A DNA stretch of 64,000 bases. Source: Pyxidicoccus parkwaysis. Lineage in GTDB: Bacteria > Myxococcota > Myxococcia > Myxococcales > Myxococcaceae. The translations under genes were made by a program, and so were the position numbers. The stretch lies in contig NZ_CP071090.1 of assembly GCF_017301735.1 (NCBI RefSeq), positions 9,848,001 to 9,912,000 of the forward strand. The letters run 5' to 3'. Each line of letters starts with the position of its first letter. Positions within the stretch are counted from its first letter, which is position 1. Below the pieces are notes generated by a model. The model made no database searches. It worked only from the letters and a program-made list of their open reading frames with translations, and was not told the DNA's origin. Below, piece by piece: positions 1-8,413 of this stretch.

Positions 1-317
1 CCAGCCCGGGCACGTCGACGGGCGTCACCACGCCACCGGGCACCAGCACGACGGCCCCGGGCACGACGGCTCCGGGCACGACCGGCACGGGCACGACGGG
101 TACTGGCACGACGGGCACGGGCACGGCGGGGACGGGCATGGGCGGCTCGGGCACCGGCACGGGCACGTCGGTGACCGGCTCGGACGCGGGCGTGGGGATG
201 GGCACGGGCGGCTCGGGCTACACGTCTCCCGAGCAGGGCGCGACGGGCGCGGGCTCCAACGGCACGTTCCAGCCTCCGTCGGGCGGCTCCGTCATCGACG
301 GCGGCACGGGCTTCTAG
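1..317 (+). CDS. Gly/Thr-rich low-complexity protein, C-terminal part
   Basis: This is the 3' end of a gene that begins left of the window; reading starts at base 3 and ends at TAG 315-317, leaving about 104 residues. The visible part is mostly Gly, Thr, Ser and Pro in GTGT-type runs, with a slightly more complex tail (GSNGTFQPPSGG) and no membrane anchor or sorting tail at the end. Composition matches the lipoprotein at 1310-1912, so the two are probably related surface or periplasmic spacer proteins flanking the MOSC gene. No catalytic motif is visible and the N-terminus is unseen, so lipidation is only an inference from that resemblance. Confidence 0.75.
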   Translation, partial: SPGTSTGVTTPPGTSTTAPGTTAPGTTGTGTTGTGTTGTGTAGTGMGGSGTGTGTSVTGSDAGVGMGTGGSGYTSPEQGATGAGSNGTFQPPSGGSVIDGGTGF

Positions 318-433
318 TCTCCGGTTGAATCACGAGGCCGCCGGGCGCGCTCCACGCGCTCGGCGGCTTCGCGTCGAGCACACCCTCCGCACCGCTGGAC
401 ACCCGCGCCCGCGCCTGCTTTGTCCCGCGGGCC

Positions 434-1147
434 ATGAACGCCCCCTCGCCTCGCATCCTCTCGCTGCGCGTGGGCCTGCCCCGTGAGCTGGGCACGGCCG
501 GCGCCGCGTCGCCCCTGGAGCGGCCGTGGACGAGCGCCATCTTCAAGGACGCCGTGCCCGGTCCCCTCCGGCTCTCCCGCACGGGCCTCGCCGGAGACGG
601 CCAGGCGGACCTCAAGGTCCACGGCGGCCTGGAGAAGGCCGTGCTCGCCTACGCCGCCTCGCACTACGACTTCTGGCGCGAACACCTCGCACGCAACGAC
701 GTGGGCCCCGGCGCCTTCGGTGAGAACTGGGTCCTCTCCGGCGGCGAGGAGCACACGGTCTGCATCGGCGACATGCTGCGCGTGGGCGGCGCGCGCGTGC
801 AGGTGTCCCAGCCGCGCCAGCCGTGCTGGAAGCCCGCGCGCCGCTGGGCACGCAAGGACCTGGCCCTCCTCATCCAGGAGACGGGCCGCACCGGCTGGTA
901 CCTCCGCGTGCTCGACGAGGGCCCCGTGCGCGAGGGCGACACGCTGGAGCTCCTCGAGCGCCCCTACCCCGCCTTCACGGTCGCCTTCGCCAACCACGCC
1001 ATGCACGGCCACGCCCCGGACGCCGCGGCCGAGCTGGCGGACTGCGAGGCCCTGTCCCCCGGCTGGCGCGAATCGCTGCGCCGCCGCGCGCGAGGCACCC
1101 GCGGAGATGACCGCCCCCGGCTGGAGGGCCCCAACTCCGCCAACTGA
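434..1147 (+). CDS. MOSC domain-containing protein (YiiM-like)
   Basis: A 237-residue cytoplasmic protein of the MOSC superfamily, which binds molybdenum cofactor or handles sulfur on N-hydroxylated substrates. Visible signatures are the KVHGG stretch near residue 61, GAFGEN near 93, a GD-containing strand, and the conserved cysteine C131 in SQPRQPCWK, the presumed sulfur-carrying residue. The C-terminal region after about residue 165 resembles the small helical domain that follows MOSC in YiiM. YiiM-type proteins reduce N-hydroxylated purines in E. coli; the substrate here is unknown. The ATG at 434 has only a weak ribosome site. The gene stands alone between two Gly/Thr-rich surface-protein genes. 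Confidence 0.85.
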   Translation: MNAPSPRILSLRVGLPRELGTAGAASPLERPWTSAIFKDAVPGPLRLSRTGLAGDGQADLKVHGGLEKAVLAYAASHYDFWREHLARNDVGPGAFGENWVLSGGEEHTVCIGDMLRVGGARVQVSQPRQPCWKPARRWARKDLALLIQETGRTGWYLRVLDEGPVREGDTLELLERPYPAFTVAFANHAMHGHAPDAAAELADCEALSPGWRESLRRRARGTRGDDRPRLEGPNSAN

Positions 1148-1309
1148 TGGACGAATCCGACGCTGCAAGTCGTCCCCAGGTTTTCTTCCCAGTGACGCCC
1201 GAAGAGCAGGCAGCCGGAGAAGCGACTCCTGCACACATCCATCCGGCTGCTCAGGTTCCCGACCAGCAGCAGCCAGGAATCCTCAACCACACTCACTGGG
1301 AGAAAACAC

Positions 1310-1912
1310 ATGAAGCTCTTCAAGACCGGGCTCGTCCTCGCTTCCACCGTCAGCCTCCTCGCGCTGGGTGCCGGCTGCAAGTCGGACAAGGGCGCCGAAC
1401 GCGGTACCGAACCGACGAGCACGGGAACGACGACGGGCAGCGACACCAGCGGCAGCAGCACGGGCACCACGGGCGGTGACACCACCGGCACCGGTACCAC
1501 CACAAACCCGGGCACCGGCGGCACCGGCATGGATGAGCCGAGCATGAGCCCCGGCACGGGCTCCGGCACCACCCAGGAGCCGGGCACCGGCGGCACGGGC
1601 AGCACCGGCTCCGGCAGTGACATCAACTCCGGCACCAGCACCGAGCCGGGCACGGGCGGCACTGGCACCACCACGGAGCCGGGCACGGGCGGCACTGGCA
1701 CCACCACGGAGCCGGGCACGGGCGGCACCGGCACCAGCACGGAGCCGGGCACGGGTGGCTCGGGCGCGGGTGACATGAGCGGCGACATGAACAACAGCGA
1801 CGACACCACGCTGTCCCCGAACGACAACACGAGCGGCAGCAGCGGCGTGACGTCGCCGGACACCAGCTCGGGCACGTCCACCACCCCGACGCCTGACACG
1901 ACGCGTAAGTAA
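1310..1912 (+). CDS. Gly/Thr/Ser-rich repeat lipoprotein
   Basis: A 200-residue predicted lipoprotein. The N-terminus is a lipoprotein signal with lipobox LGAGC, placing the lipidated cysteine at residue 23; a GGGAG ribosome site lies 8 bases before the ATG. The mature part is almost wholly Gly, Thr, Ser, Asp and Pro and has an 11-residue repeat (EPGTGGTGTTT) in near-perfect tandem around residues 112-154. No enzymatic motif is present. It is probably a flexible surface or periplasmic spacer of a kind common in myxobacteria. A hairpin terminator follows at 1949-1976, so it is likely monocistronic. Confidence 0.8.
   Translation: MKLFKTGLVLASTVSLLALGAGCKSDKGAERGTEPTSTGTTTGSDTSGSSTGTTGGDTTGTGTTTNPGTGGTGMDEPSMSPGTGSGTTQEPGTGGTGSTGSGSDINSGTSTEPGTGGTGTTTEPGTGGTGTTTEPGTGGTGTSTEPGTGGSGAGDMSGDMNNSDDTTLSPNDNTSGSSGVTSPDTSSGTSTTPTPDTTRK
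1643..1770 (+). repeat. 33-bp in-frame tandem repeat
   Basis: Three nearly identical 33-bp units start at 1643, 1676 and 1709, with a partial fourth from 1742. Each encodes EPGTGGTGTTT or a one-residue variant. The units are in frame and 3n long, so slippage would change protein length without a frameshift. This is coding minisatellite sequence, not CRISPR, because there are no unique spacers. Confidence 0.85.
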
Positions 1913-1948
1913 TCGCGCACCGGACTTCGAGCACACGAAGCGGTAGAT

Positions 1949-1976
1949 GGTGCCCGCGCCCACCCGCGCGGGCACC
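1949..1976 (+). terminator. Intrinsic-type terminator after the repeat lipoprotein
   Basis: An 11-bp perfect GC stem (1949-1959 with 1966-1976) closes a 6-nt loop and is followed by GTCATTT. It sits 36 bp after the lipoprotein stop and 37 bp before the malic enzyme start, so it separates the two transcription units. Confidence 0.7.
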
Positions 1977-2013
1977 GTCATTTCGGCGGACCGGCGGGGA
2001 GGGAAGCTGCCCC

Positions 2014-3723
2014 ATGAAGCAATACGAGAAGAAGTACGACGCCGATGGCCGCCCGTACCTGGAGACGTCCCTTCCCGGACTGCTCCTCACCCGCCTGCCG
2101 CTGCTCAACAAGGTCACGTCCTTCACGCGCGAGGAGCGCGAGGAGTTCGGCCTGATGGGCCTGCTGCCCACGCACGTGTCCTCGCTCGAGGAGCAGGTGA
2201 CGCGCGCCTACGCCAACTTCAAGTCGTTCAAGACGGACCTGGAGAAGCACGTCTACCTGCGCGCGCTGCAGGACCGCAGCGAGGTGCTCTTCTACGCGCT
2301 GCTCGACGCGCACATCCAGGAGATGATGCCCATCATCTACACGCCCACGGTGGCGCAGGCGGTGGAGCAGTTCAGCCGCATCTACCGCTTCCCGCGCGGG
2401 CTCGTCGTCAACCCGGAGAACATCGACCGCATCGACGCGCTGCTGGAGGACACGCCCTTCCCGGACGTGCAGCTCATCGTCGCCACGGACAACGAGGGCA
2501 TCCTCGGCATCGGCGACCAGGGCTTCGGCGGGCTGGCCATCTGCATCGGCAAGCTGTCGCTGTACACGGCGGCCGCGGGCATCGACCCCGCCGTCACGCT
2601 GCCCGTGGAACTGGACGTGGGCACCAACCGGCAGGATTTGCTGGACGACCCGCTGTACCTCGGCGTGCGGATGAAGCGCCTGGAGGGCCAGGCCTACGAC
2701 GACTTCATCCACCGCTTCGTCACCGCGCTGCAGCGCCGCTTCCCGCGCGTGCTGTTGCAGTGGGAGGACTTCAGCAAGCAGAAGGCGTTCGACGTGCTGG
2801 AGCGCTATCGGGACGTGGTGCCCTCGCTCAACGACGACATCCAGGGCACGGGCGCGGTGGTGCTCGCGGGGCTGCTCGCGGCATCGAAGCGCAGCCAGCA
2901 GCCGCTGACGCAGCAGACCTTCGTCATCCACGGCGCGGGTGCGGGAGGCGTGGGCGTGGCACGGCAGATTGTGCGCGGTCTGCAATTGCAGGGCATGAGC
3001 GTGGAGGCCGCGCGCGAGCGCATCTACCTCATCGACTCCAAGGGGCTCATCCTGAAGGACCGCAAGGGATTGGAGCCCTACAAGCGCGAATTGGCGCAGG
3101 AGCCCTCGCGCGTCGCGGGCTGGAAGCTGCAGGGCGCCATTCCCTCGCTGCTGGAGACGGTGCGCGAGGCGAAGGTGACGGTGCTGCTCGGCCTGTCGGG
3201 GCAGCGCGGCGCGTTCGGCGAGGAGGTGGTCCGCGAGGTGGCGAAGAACACGCCGTATCCGGTGGTCTTCGCCCTGTCGAACCCCACCGCCAACAGCGAG
3301 GCGATTCCGGCGGACGTGTATCGCTGGACGGAAGGCAGGGCTCTGGTGGCCACGGGCAGCCCGTTCGACGACGTGGAGTACGAAGGCGCGCTGTACCCGG
3401 TGGGCCAGGGCAACAACGCCTTCATCTTCCCGGGCCTGGGGCTGGGCGTGCTCACGTGCCGCGCGAAGCGGGTGACGGATGGGATGCTCACCGCCGCGGC
3501 GCTGACGCTGAGCGAGTTCGTGGACACGAACCGGCTGGCGCAGGGCGGCCTCTACCCGCGCATGGACCGCATCCACACCGCGAGCAAGCAGGTGGCCATC
3601 GCCGTCATCCGGCAGGCGGTGAAGGAAGGCGTCTGCGGAGAGCAACTGCCGGAGGACCTGGAGGCGCACCTGGAGCAGCGGCTGTGGAAGCCGGTGTTCC
3701 TGCCCATCCGCAAGGCGCGCTGA
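2014..3723 (+). CDS. maeA: NAD-dependent malic enzyme (malate dehydrogenase, oxaloacetate-decarboxylating)
   Basis: A 569-residue protein that decarboxylates malate to pyruvate with NAD(P)+ and a divalent metal, linking the TCA cycle to pyruvate in the cytoplasm. The length fits the long MaeA/SfcA class (about 565 residues) rather than the short MaeB class. Visible signatures are the IYTPTVAQA substrate block near residue 109, the metal-binding NDDIQGTG near 273, the Rossmann HGAGAGGVG near 306, and ALSNPT near 427. The ATG at 2014 follows a GGGGAGGGAAG purine stretch. The gene is flanked by terminators on both sides and appears monocistronic. NAD preference is assigned by family and was not tested. 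Confidence 0.95.
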   Translation: MKQYEKKYDADGRPYLETSLPGLLLTRLPLLNKVTSFTREEREEFGLMGLLPTHVSSLEEQVTRAYANFKSFKTDLEKHVYLRALQDRSEVLFYALLDAHIQEMMPIIYTPTVAQAVEQFSRIYRFPRGLVVNPENIDRIDALLEDTPFPDVQLIVATDNEGILGIGDQGFGGLAICIGKLSLYTAAAGIDPAVTLPVELDVGTNRQDLLDDPLYLGVRMKRLEGQAYDDFIHRFVTALQRRFPRVLLQWEDFSKQKAFDVLERYRDVVPSLNDDIQGTGAVVLAGLLAASKRSQQPLTQQTFVIHGAGAGGVGVARQIVRGLQLQGMSVEAARERIYLIDSKGLILKDRKGLEPYKRELAQEPSRVAGWKLQGAIPSLLETVREAKVTVLLGLSGQRGAFGEEVVREVAKNTPYPVVFALSNPTANSEAIPADVYRWTEGRALVATGSPFDDVEYEGALYPVGQGNNAFIFPGLGLGVLTCRAKRVTDGMLTAAALTLSEFVDTNRLAQGGLYPRMDRIHTASKQVAIAVIRQAVKEGVCGEQLPEDLEAHLEQRLWKPVFLPIRKAR

Positions 3724-3740
3724 GCGACGTGTGGGACGGC

Positions 3741-3776
3741 GCCGCTCCCCACCCCGCGCCCAGGGTGGAGAGCGGC
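3741..3776. terminator. Bidirectional hairpin between convergent genes
   Basis: A stem of GCCGCTC with GAGCGGC, a single mismatch, then CCACC with GGTGG, around a 10-nt loop. It lies between the malic enzyme stop (3723) and the end of the convergent small ORF (3790). There is no U-tract, as with most putative terminators in this window. Confidence 0.6.
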
Positions 3777-3789
3777 TGTCACACAGCGC

Positions 3790-4002
3790 TCACTGCACGC
3801 TGACGCCGGGGTACGGGCGCGGTGTTCCCACGGGCTCGACGATGTGCGAGTCGCCGCCGGACCCCGGGTTGTTTCCGGGACCGCCATCCGGTTGCAACGG
3901 TGGCGGACCGTGGTGCGGATGCTCCTCCTCGGTGCCGGCGCGACGGTCCGGCCCGGTGGGCAGGGCTTGCGGTGGAATGTGCAGGACGTCCTTCTTGCTC
4001 AT
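3790..4002 (-). CDS. Small Pro/Gly-rich protein of unknown function
   Basis: A 70-residue ORF starting MSKKDVLHIPPQ, supported by an AGGAGG ribosome site 5 bases before the ATG. The first 20 residues look ordered; the rest is rich in Pro, Gly and Asp with a His/Pro patch (EEEHPHHGPPP) and is probably disordered. No signal peptide or known domain was recognised. It converges on the malic enzyme gene and is divergent from the 4248 gene. The strong ribosome site is the main support. A small cytoplasmic or moonlighting protein seems most likely, but no function can be assigned. Confidence 0.6.
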   Translation of the reverse strand: MSKKDVLHIPPQALPTGPDRRAGTEEEHPHHGPPPLQPDGGPGNNPGSGGDSHIVEPVGTPRPYPGVSVQ

Positions 4003-4247
4003 GGCTGCCTCCTGCCCACCAAGCTGTGTGCCCTCCCGGCCTGGGGCACCTGTCATCCACGGGCTGGCTTGAAAGGCTGCTCCAGGTCTGCGTTTGAGCA
4101 GCCGGCCGACCGGGCCCTCGCCGCCTCGCCCGCGAGCCCGGGCGACGTGGAGGACGGGCGGGCCGCCACTGCGCGTGGGTGGCACCTTCGGCGTCAGACA
4201 CGCTATCGAACAAGAGGGAAGCGAAGCTTGAACACGGGTGGGGTGAA

Positions 4248-5519
4248 ATGAGTGTGAAGCTGCTGCTGGCCGGCCGCCGCGATGTGGAAACGAATCCATT
4301 CTCGCCCCCGGAATCAGCCCAACCCTGGCTGCGGCGAGCCCTGGCCTGGGTCCATGAGCACGCCGAGGAAGACCTCCTGAGCGCCCGCATGGGCTCCGGT
4401 CCCCACGGCGCTCCCATGCTCCGGCTCCGCCTCCACCCCGCCGCGGGAGAAATCTCCATCCTCGCGGCCACCGGCGGACGCGTGGTGATTTCAGCGGAGA
4501 CCTCCGCGGTGGGCCCCGGCTACCACGTGTTCCTCTGCGACCTGCTGAAGCGGCTCGGCCAGGAGCTCGGCCTCACGTGGGCGGACGCGAACGAGGCCGA
4601 GGGCGTGGGCGACCCGACGGGCTACTTCCACACGGGCGACGTGGGCCCGGTGGAGGTCTACATGCTCGCCTCGCTCCAGGAGTCCGTGGCCATGGTGCTC
4701 CGCATGCGCCGCCAGGGAGAGTCCGGCTTCGGACTGTCCATGCGCTTCGGCCACACCTTCGAGCATCCCGGCGCGCTCCTCACGCCGCTGGGGCCTCGCG
4801 ACGAGCGTTGGCTGCGCAACGTCTACGAGGACCCGCGCCGCGGCATGGACGTGTTCCCCTGGTGGACGCCGGGTCCGCATGCGCGCACGCAGTTGAACCG
4901 CGCGCTGTGCCGCCTGTGGACGGACGTGGTGTGGCGCCCACCGCTGCTGGATGAAGAGCGCGCCCTCCTGCGCGACGTGGCCCGCCTGCTGGAATCCGCC
5001 TGGCGCGAGGACCCGTCCCTGCTCTACCCGTGGCGCGAGTGGCAGGAGGTGCTCGGCTACCTGGGCATTGGCGGCACGCTGGCCGAGGAGGTCCGCCGCC
5101 GCGCCACCACCGCTCCCGGCGGCCCGCCCCTGGGCTACCGGCGCGGCGCGGTGCAGGTGGTGCTGCCGGAGGGCTGGGAGATTCGCATCCCCGGCTCGCT
5201 CGCGGAGGCGCACCTCCAGGACGGCACCTGGGTGGCGAGGGACCATCGCCGCAGCGTGCGCTTCGTCCCCCTGGAAGACGGCGCCGAGGAGAGCCTCGCC
5301 CCCACCAGCGCCGAGCGCCGCGCGATGGAACTGGAGCACCACGGCGAGCGGGTGAGCGGCCGGGCCTCGCTGCACGTGGGGCCCGGCGAGTGCCGGCTGA
5401 CGGCCCTGTGCAGCTCCGGCAGGCGGCGGGCCCTCTGCGTGGTGAGCTTCGACGACCCGGAGGAGCAGGACTGGGCGCTGGGGACCTGGCGCTCACTGGA
5501 CCACGCTGCCGCCGCGTGA
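4248..5519 (+). CDS. Conserved-looking hypothetical protein, 423 aa
   Basis: Family not recognised. The ATG at 4248 follows a GGTGGGG stretch; an in-frame GTG at 4179 would add 23 poorly ordered residues and is less likely. There is no signal peptide or membrane segment, so it is probably cytoplasmic. Two regions are visible: residues 1-250, mixed alpha/beta and rich in Trp and Arg, with a possible helical linker; and residues 290-423, a beta-rich segment that reads like a small separate domain (GAVQVVLPEGWEIRIPG onward). No catalytic motif stands out. It is followed by glgX after 69 bp with no obvious terminator, so cotranscription is possible. Confidence 0.75.
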   Translation: MSVKLLLAGRRDVETNPFSPPESAQPWLRRALAWVHEHAEEDLLSARMGSGPHGAPMLRLRLHPAAGEISILAATGGRVVISAETSAVGPGYHVFLCDLLKRLGQELGLTWADANEAEGVGDPTGYFHTGDVGPVEVYMLASLQESVAMVLRMRRQGESGFGLSMRFGHTFEHPGALLTPLGPRDERWLRNVYEDPRRGMDVFPWWTPGPHARTQLNRALCRLWTDVVWRPPLLDEERALLRDVARLLESAWREDPSLLYPWREWQEVLGYLGIGGTLAEEVRRRATTAPGGPPLGYRRGAVQVVLPEGWEIRIPGSLAEAHLQDGTWVARDHRRSVRFVPLEDGAEESLAPTSAERRAMELEHHGERVSGRASLHVGPGECRLTALCSSGRRRALCVVSFDDPEEQDWALGTWRSLDHAAAA

Positions 5520-5588
5520 CGGTTGCCGGCCCGGAGGGGCACTCCCACATTGAGCGGGCAATTTCCTTCAGAGGAATCGAGAGCCCGT

Positions 5589-7712
5589 ATGAGCAGGGAG
5601 GTCTGGCCGGGCAAGCCCTGGCCGCGTGGTGCGACGTTCGACGGTGGAGGAGTCAACTTCGCCGTCTTCTCCTCGGTGGCCACCCGCGTGGAGGTCTGCC
5701 TCTACGACGCCGCGAACCCGGCGAAGGAGACCGGGCGCTTCGACCTGCCCGAGGTGACGGACAACGTCTTCCACGGCTACGTGCCGGGCCTGGAGCCAGG
5801 GGCGCTGTATGGCCTGCGCGTGCACGGTCCGTATGACCCGCAACACGGCCACCGTTGCAACCCGCACAAGCTGCTGGTGGACCCGTACGCCAAGGCCCTG
5901 TTCGGCGAGGTGGACTGGCGCCAGCCCGTCTTCGGCTACCCGCTGGGCCATGCGCAGCAGGATTTGGCCAAGGACGAGCGGGACAGCGCCGCGGGCGTGC
6001 CGAAGAGCGTGGTGGTGAGCGACTTCTTCGACTGGGGCCATGACAGACGTCCGGAGGTGCCCTGGCGCAAGACGGTCATCTACGAGGCCCACGTGCGCGG
6101 CCTCACGATGCGCCACCCCGGCGTGCCCGAGCACCTGCGCGGCACCTACGCGGGCCTGGGCTCGCCCGCCGTCATCGACCACCTGAAGGCGCTGGGCGTC
6201 ACGTCGGTGGAATTGCTGCCGGTGCATGCCTTCGCGGACGACTCGTTCCTCAACGACAAGAAGCTGTCCAACTTCTGGGGCTACAACACGCTCTGCTACT
6301 TCGCCCCGGAGCAGTACTACGCCAGCCGCAAGACGCCGGGCGCCGCCGTGGCCGAGTTCAAGGCCATGGTGAGGGACTTGCACGCGGCCGGCATCGAGGT
6401 GCTCCTCGACGTCGTCTTCAACCACACGTGCGAGGGCAACCACCTGGGGCCCACGCTGTCGCTCAAGGGCATCGACAACGCGGCGTACTACTGGCTCATG
6501 CCGGAGCGGCGGCACTACCTGGACTTCACCGGGTGCGGCAACAGCGTCAACGCGTCCCACCCGCAGGCGGCGCGGCTGATTGCGGACAGCCTGCGCTACT
6601 GGGTGAACGAGATGCACGTGGACGGGTTCCGCTTCGACCTGGCCACGGTGCTCGGGCGCACCGGCGAGGGCGCCTTCGACCGGAACGCGGCGCTGTTCCA
6701 AATCATCCACCAGGACCCGGTGCTCAGCCGCGTGAAGCTGATTGCCGAGCCGTGGGACGTGGGGCTCGGCGGCTACCAGGTGGGCGGCTTCCCCGCGCCG
6801 TGGCGCGAGTGGAACGGCAAGTACCGGGACGCGCTGCGGCGCTACTGGAAGGGCGATGAGAATCTCGCGGGCGAGATGGGCTACCGCCTCACGGGCAACG
6901 CGGACCTGTACGCGGAGGCGCGCCGCAAGCCGCAGGCGAGCATCAACTTCGTCACCGCGCACGACGGCTTCACGCTGCACGATTTGGTGACGTACAGCCA
7001 CAAGCACAACGAGGCCAACGGCGAGCACAACCGCGACGGCGCGGACGACAACCAGTCCTGGAACTGTGGCGTGGAGGGCGAGACGGACAACGCGGACGTC
7101 ATCTCCCTGCGCGAGCGGCAGAAGCGCAACCTCCTGGCGTCGCTCTTCCTCTCCACCGGCGTGCCGATGATTGTCGCCGGTGACGAGATGGGCCGCACGC
7201 AGCAGGGCAACAACAATGCGTACTGCCAGGACAATGACTTGTCCTACGTGGACTGGAACCTGGATGAGCGGCGGCGGAAGCTGCTGGAGTTCACCCGCAA
7301 GCTCGTCCACTTCCGTCACGGGCAGCAGGTGCTGCAGCGGCGGCGCTTCTTCAAGGGCGCGCACCTGTGGGACTCGCAGCACAAGGATTTGACGTGGTTC
7401 CGGCCGGACGGCTCGGAGATGAGCGCGGAGGACTGGCAGAAGCCCTTCACGCGCTCGCTGGCGTTCCTGCTGGGAGGCGACGCGATTCCCACGCCGGACG
7501 AGCGAGGCCAGCGCATCATCGGCGACGCGCTGCTCATCCTGCTCAACGCGCACCATGAGCCGGTGTCCTTCAAGCTCGCTCCGGCGGCGCCGGGTTTCCA
7601 CTGGGAATTGGAGCTCTACACGGCGGATGACGACCGGAGCGCGGAGCGGCCGAAGGGGAAGTTCGAGCTGACGGGCCGCTCGCTGGCGGTGTTCCGCCAG
7701 GTGGAGGGCTGA
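5589..7712 (+). CDS. glgX: Glycogen debranching enzyme GlgX
   Basis: A 707-residue GH13 enzyme that hydrolyses alpha-1,6 branches of limit dextrins during glycogen or trehalose breakdown. An N-terminal carbohydrate-binding (CBM48) beta domain spans about residues 10-110 (GVNFAVFSSVATRVEVCLYD), followed by the TIM barrel. Catalytic residues are visible: nucleophile D350 in FRFD, acid/base E387 in IAEPWD, and D459 in TAHDGF, plus the VVFNHT block. Length matches the isoamylase/GlgX class. The ATG at 5589 was chosen because the CBM begins directly after it; upstream codons are low complexity. It may share a transcript with the upstream unknown gene and the downstream zinc-ribbon gene (48-bp gap). 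Confidence 0.95.
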   Translation: MSREVWPGKPWPRGATFDGGGVNFAVFSSVATRVEVCLYDAANPAKETGRFDLPEVTDNVFHGYVPGLEPGALYGLRVHGPYDPQHGHRCNPHKLLVDPYAKALFGEVDWRQPVFGYPLGHAQQDLAKDERDSAAGVPKSVVVSDFFDWGHDRRPEVPWRKTVIYEAHVRGLTMRHPGVPEHLRGTYAGLGSPAVIDHLKALGVTSVELLPVHAFADDSFLNDKKLSNFWGYNTLCYFAPEQYYASRKTPGAAVAEFKAMVRDLHAAGIEVLLDVVFNHTCEGNHLGPTLSLKGIDNAAYYWLMPERRHYLDFTGCGNSVNASHPQAARLIADSLRYWVNEMHVDGFRFDLATVLGRTGEGAFDRNAALFQIIHQDPVLSRVKLIAEPWDVGLGGYQVGGFPAPWREWNGKYRDALRRYWKGDENLAGEMGYRLTGNADLYAEARRKPQASINFVTAHDGFTLHDLVTYSHKHNEANGEHNRDGADDNQSWNCGVEGETDNADVISLRERQKRNLLASLFLSTGVPMIVAGDEMGRTQQGNNNAYCQDNDLSYVDWNLDERRRKLLEFTRKLVHFRHGQQVLQRRRFFKGAHLWDSQHKDLTWFRPDGSEMSAEDWQKPFTRSLAFLLGGDAIPTPDERGQRIIGDALLILLNAHHEPVSFKLAPAAPGFHWELELYTADDDRSAERPKGKFELTGRSLAVFRQVEG

Positions 7713-7760
7713 GTCCGTGTGTTAGCGTGCCGCGTGGAGTGGCCAGGGGGCACACGCGGC

Positions 7761-8399
7761 ATGTCGATGATTCAGTTCACCCGGAACTACACGGACCGCT
7801 CGAACGACTACGGCTTCCAGTTCGAGTTCTTCTGCGACAAGTGCGGCAACGGGCACATGTCGCCGTTCATCGCGAGCAAGGTGGGCGTGGCCACGGGGAT
7901 TCTCCGCGCGGCGGGCTCGTTCTTCGGCGGGACGATTGGGCGCGCGGCGAACGCGGGCACGCACCTGAAGGACGCGCTGCGCGGCCAGGGCTGGGACGAG
8001 GCGTACGCGGAGGCGGTGGAGGAAGGGCGCAAGCACTTCAAGAACTGCACGCGGTGCGGGAAGTGGGTGTGTCCGCAGTCGTGCTGGAACGAGGCGCGGA
8101 GCCTGTGTGAAGCGTGCGCACCGGACCTCGCGGAGGAGGCGGCCTCCATCCAGGCGCACGTGGCGGTGGAGCAGGCGCGGGACAAGCTGCGCCAGGTGGA
8201 ACAGGTGGCGTCACTGGACGTGAAGGCGGCGCACGTGGCGGCCTGCCCGCACTGCAACGCGAAGGTGGAGGGCGGGAAGTTCTGCGCCGAGTGCGGCAAG
8301 CCGTTGGCCGTGCAGAAGGTGGCCTGCGGCAGGTGCGGCCAGGAAGTGCCTGAGCGCGCGAAGTTCTGCCCGGAGTGCGGCACTCCTCGGAGCGGGTGA
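7761..8399 (+). CDS. Zinc-ribbon protein with C-terminal double zinc ribbon
   Basis: A 212-residue protein without signal peptide. It contains an N-terminal CDKCG pair, a central cysteine cluster (CTRCG, then CPQSC and CEAC), a helical spacer at about residues 125-158, and two C-terminal zinc ribbons (CPHC/CAEC and CGRC/CPEC). The last part matches the general DZANK-type double zinc ribbon, typically a protein- or nucleic-acid-binding adapter. Residues 45-65 are Gly/Ala rich and mildly hydrophobic. It follows glgX by 48 bp and precedes the methyltransferase by 14 bp, so the three are probably cotranscribed. Partners are unknown. Confidence 0.8.
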   Translation: MSMIQFTRNYTDRSNDYGFQFEFFCDKCGNGHMSPFIASKVGVATGILRAAGSFFGGTIGRAANAGTHLKDALRGQGWDEAYAEAVEEGRKHFKNCTRCGKWVCPQSCWNEARSLCEACAPDLAEEAASIQAHVAVEQARDKLRQVEQVASLDVKAAHVAACPHCNAKVEGGKFCAECGKPLAVQKVACGRCGQEVPERAKFCPECGTPRSG

Positions 8400-8413
8400 G
8401 CCAGGGCCGTCGC

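Noticed and set aside
314..1234. 306-codon minus-strand frame over the MOSC gene
   Set aside because: Shadow of the MOSC coding region; low-complexity Ala/Gly/Arg composition.
1643..1770. CRISPR-like regular repeats
   Set aside because: Units are contiguous without spacers and encode in-frame peptide repeats.
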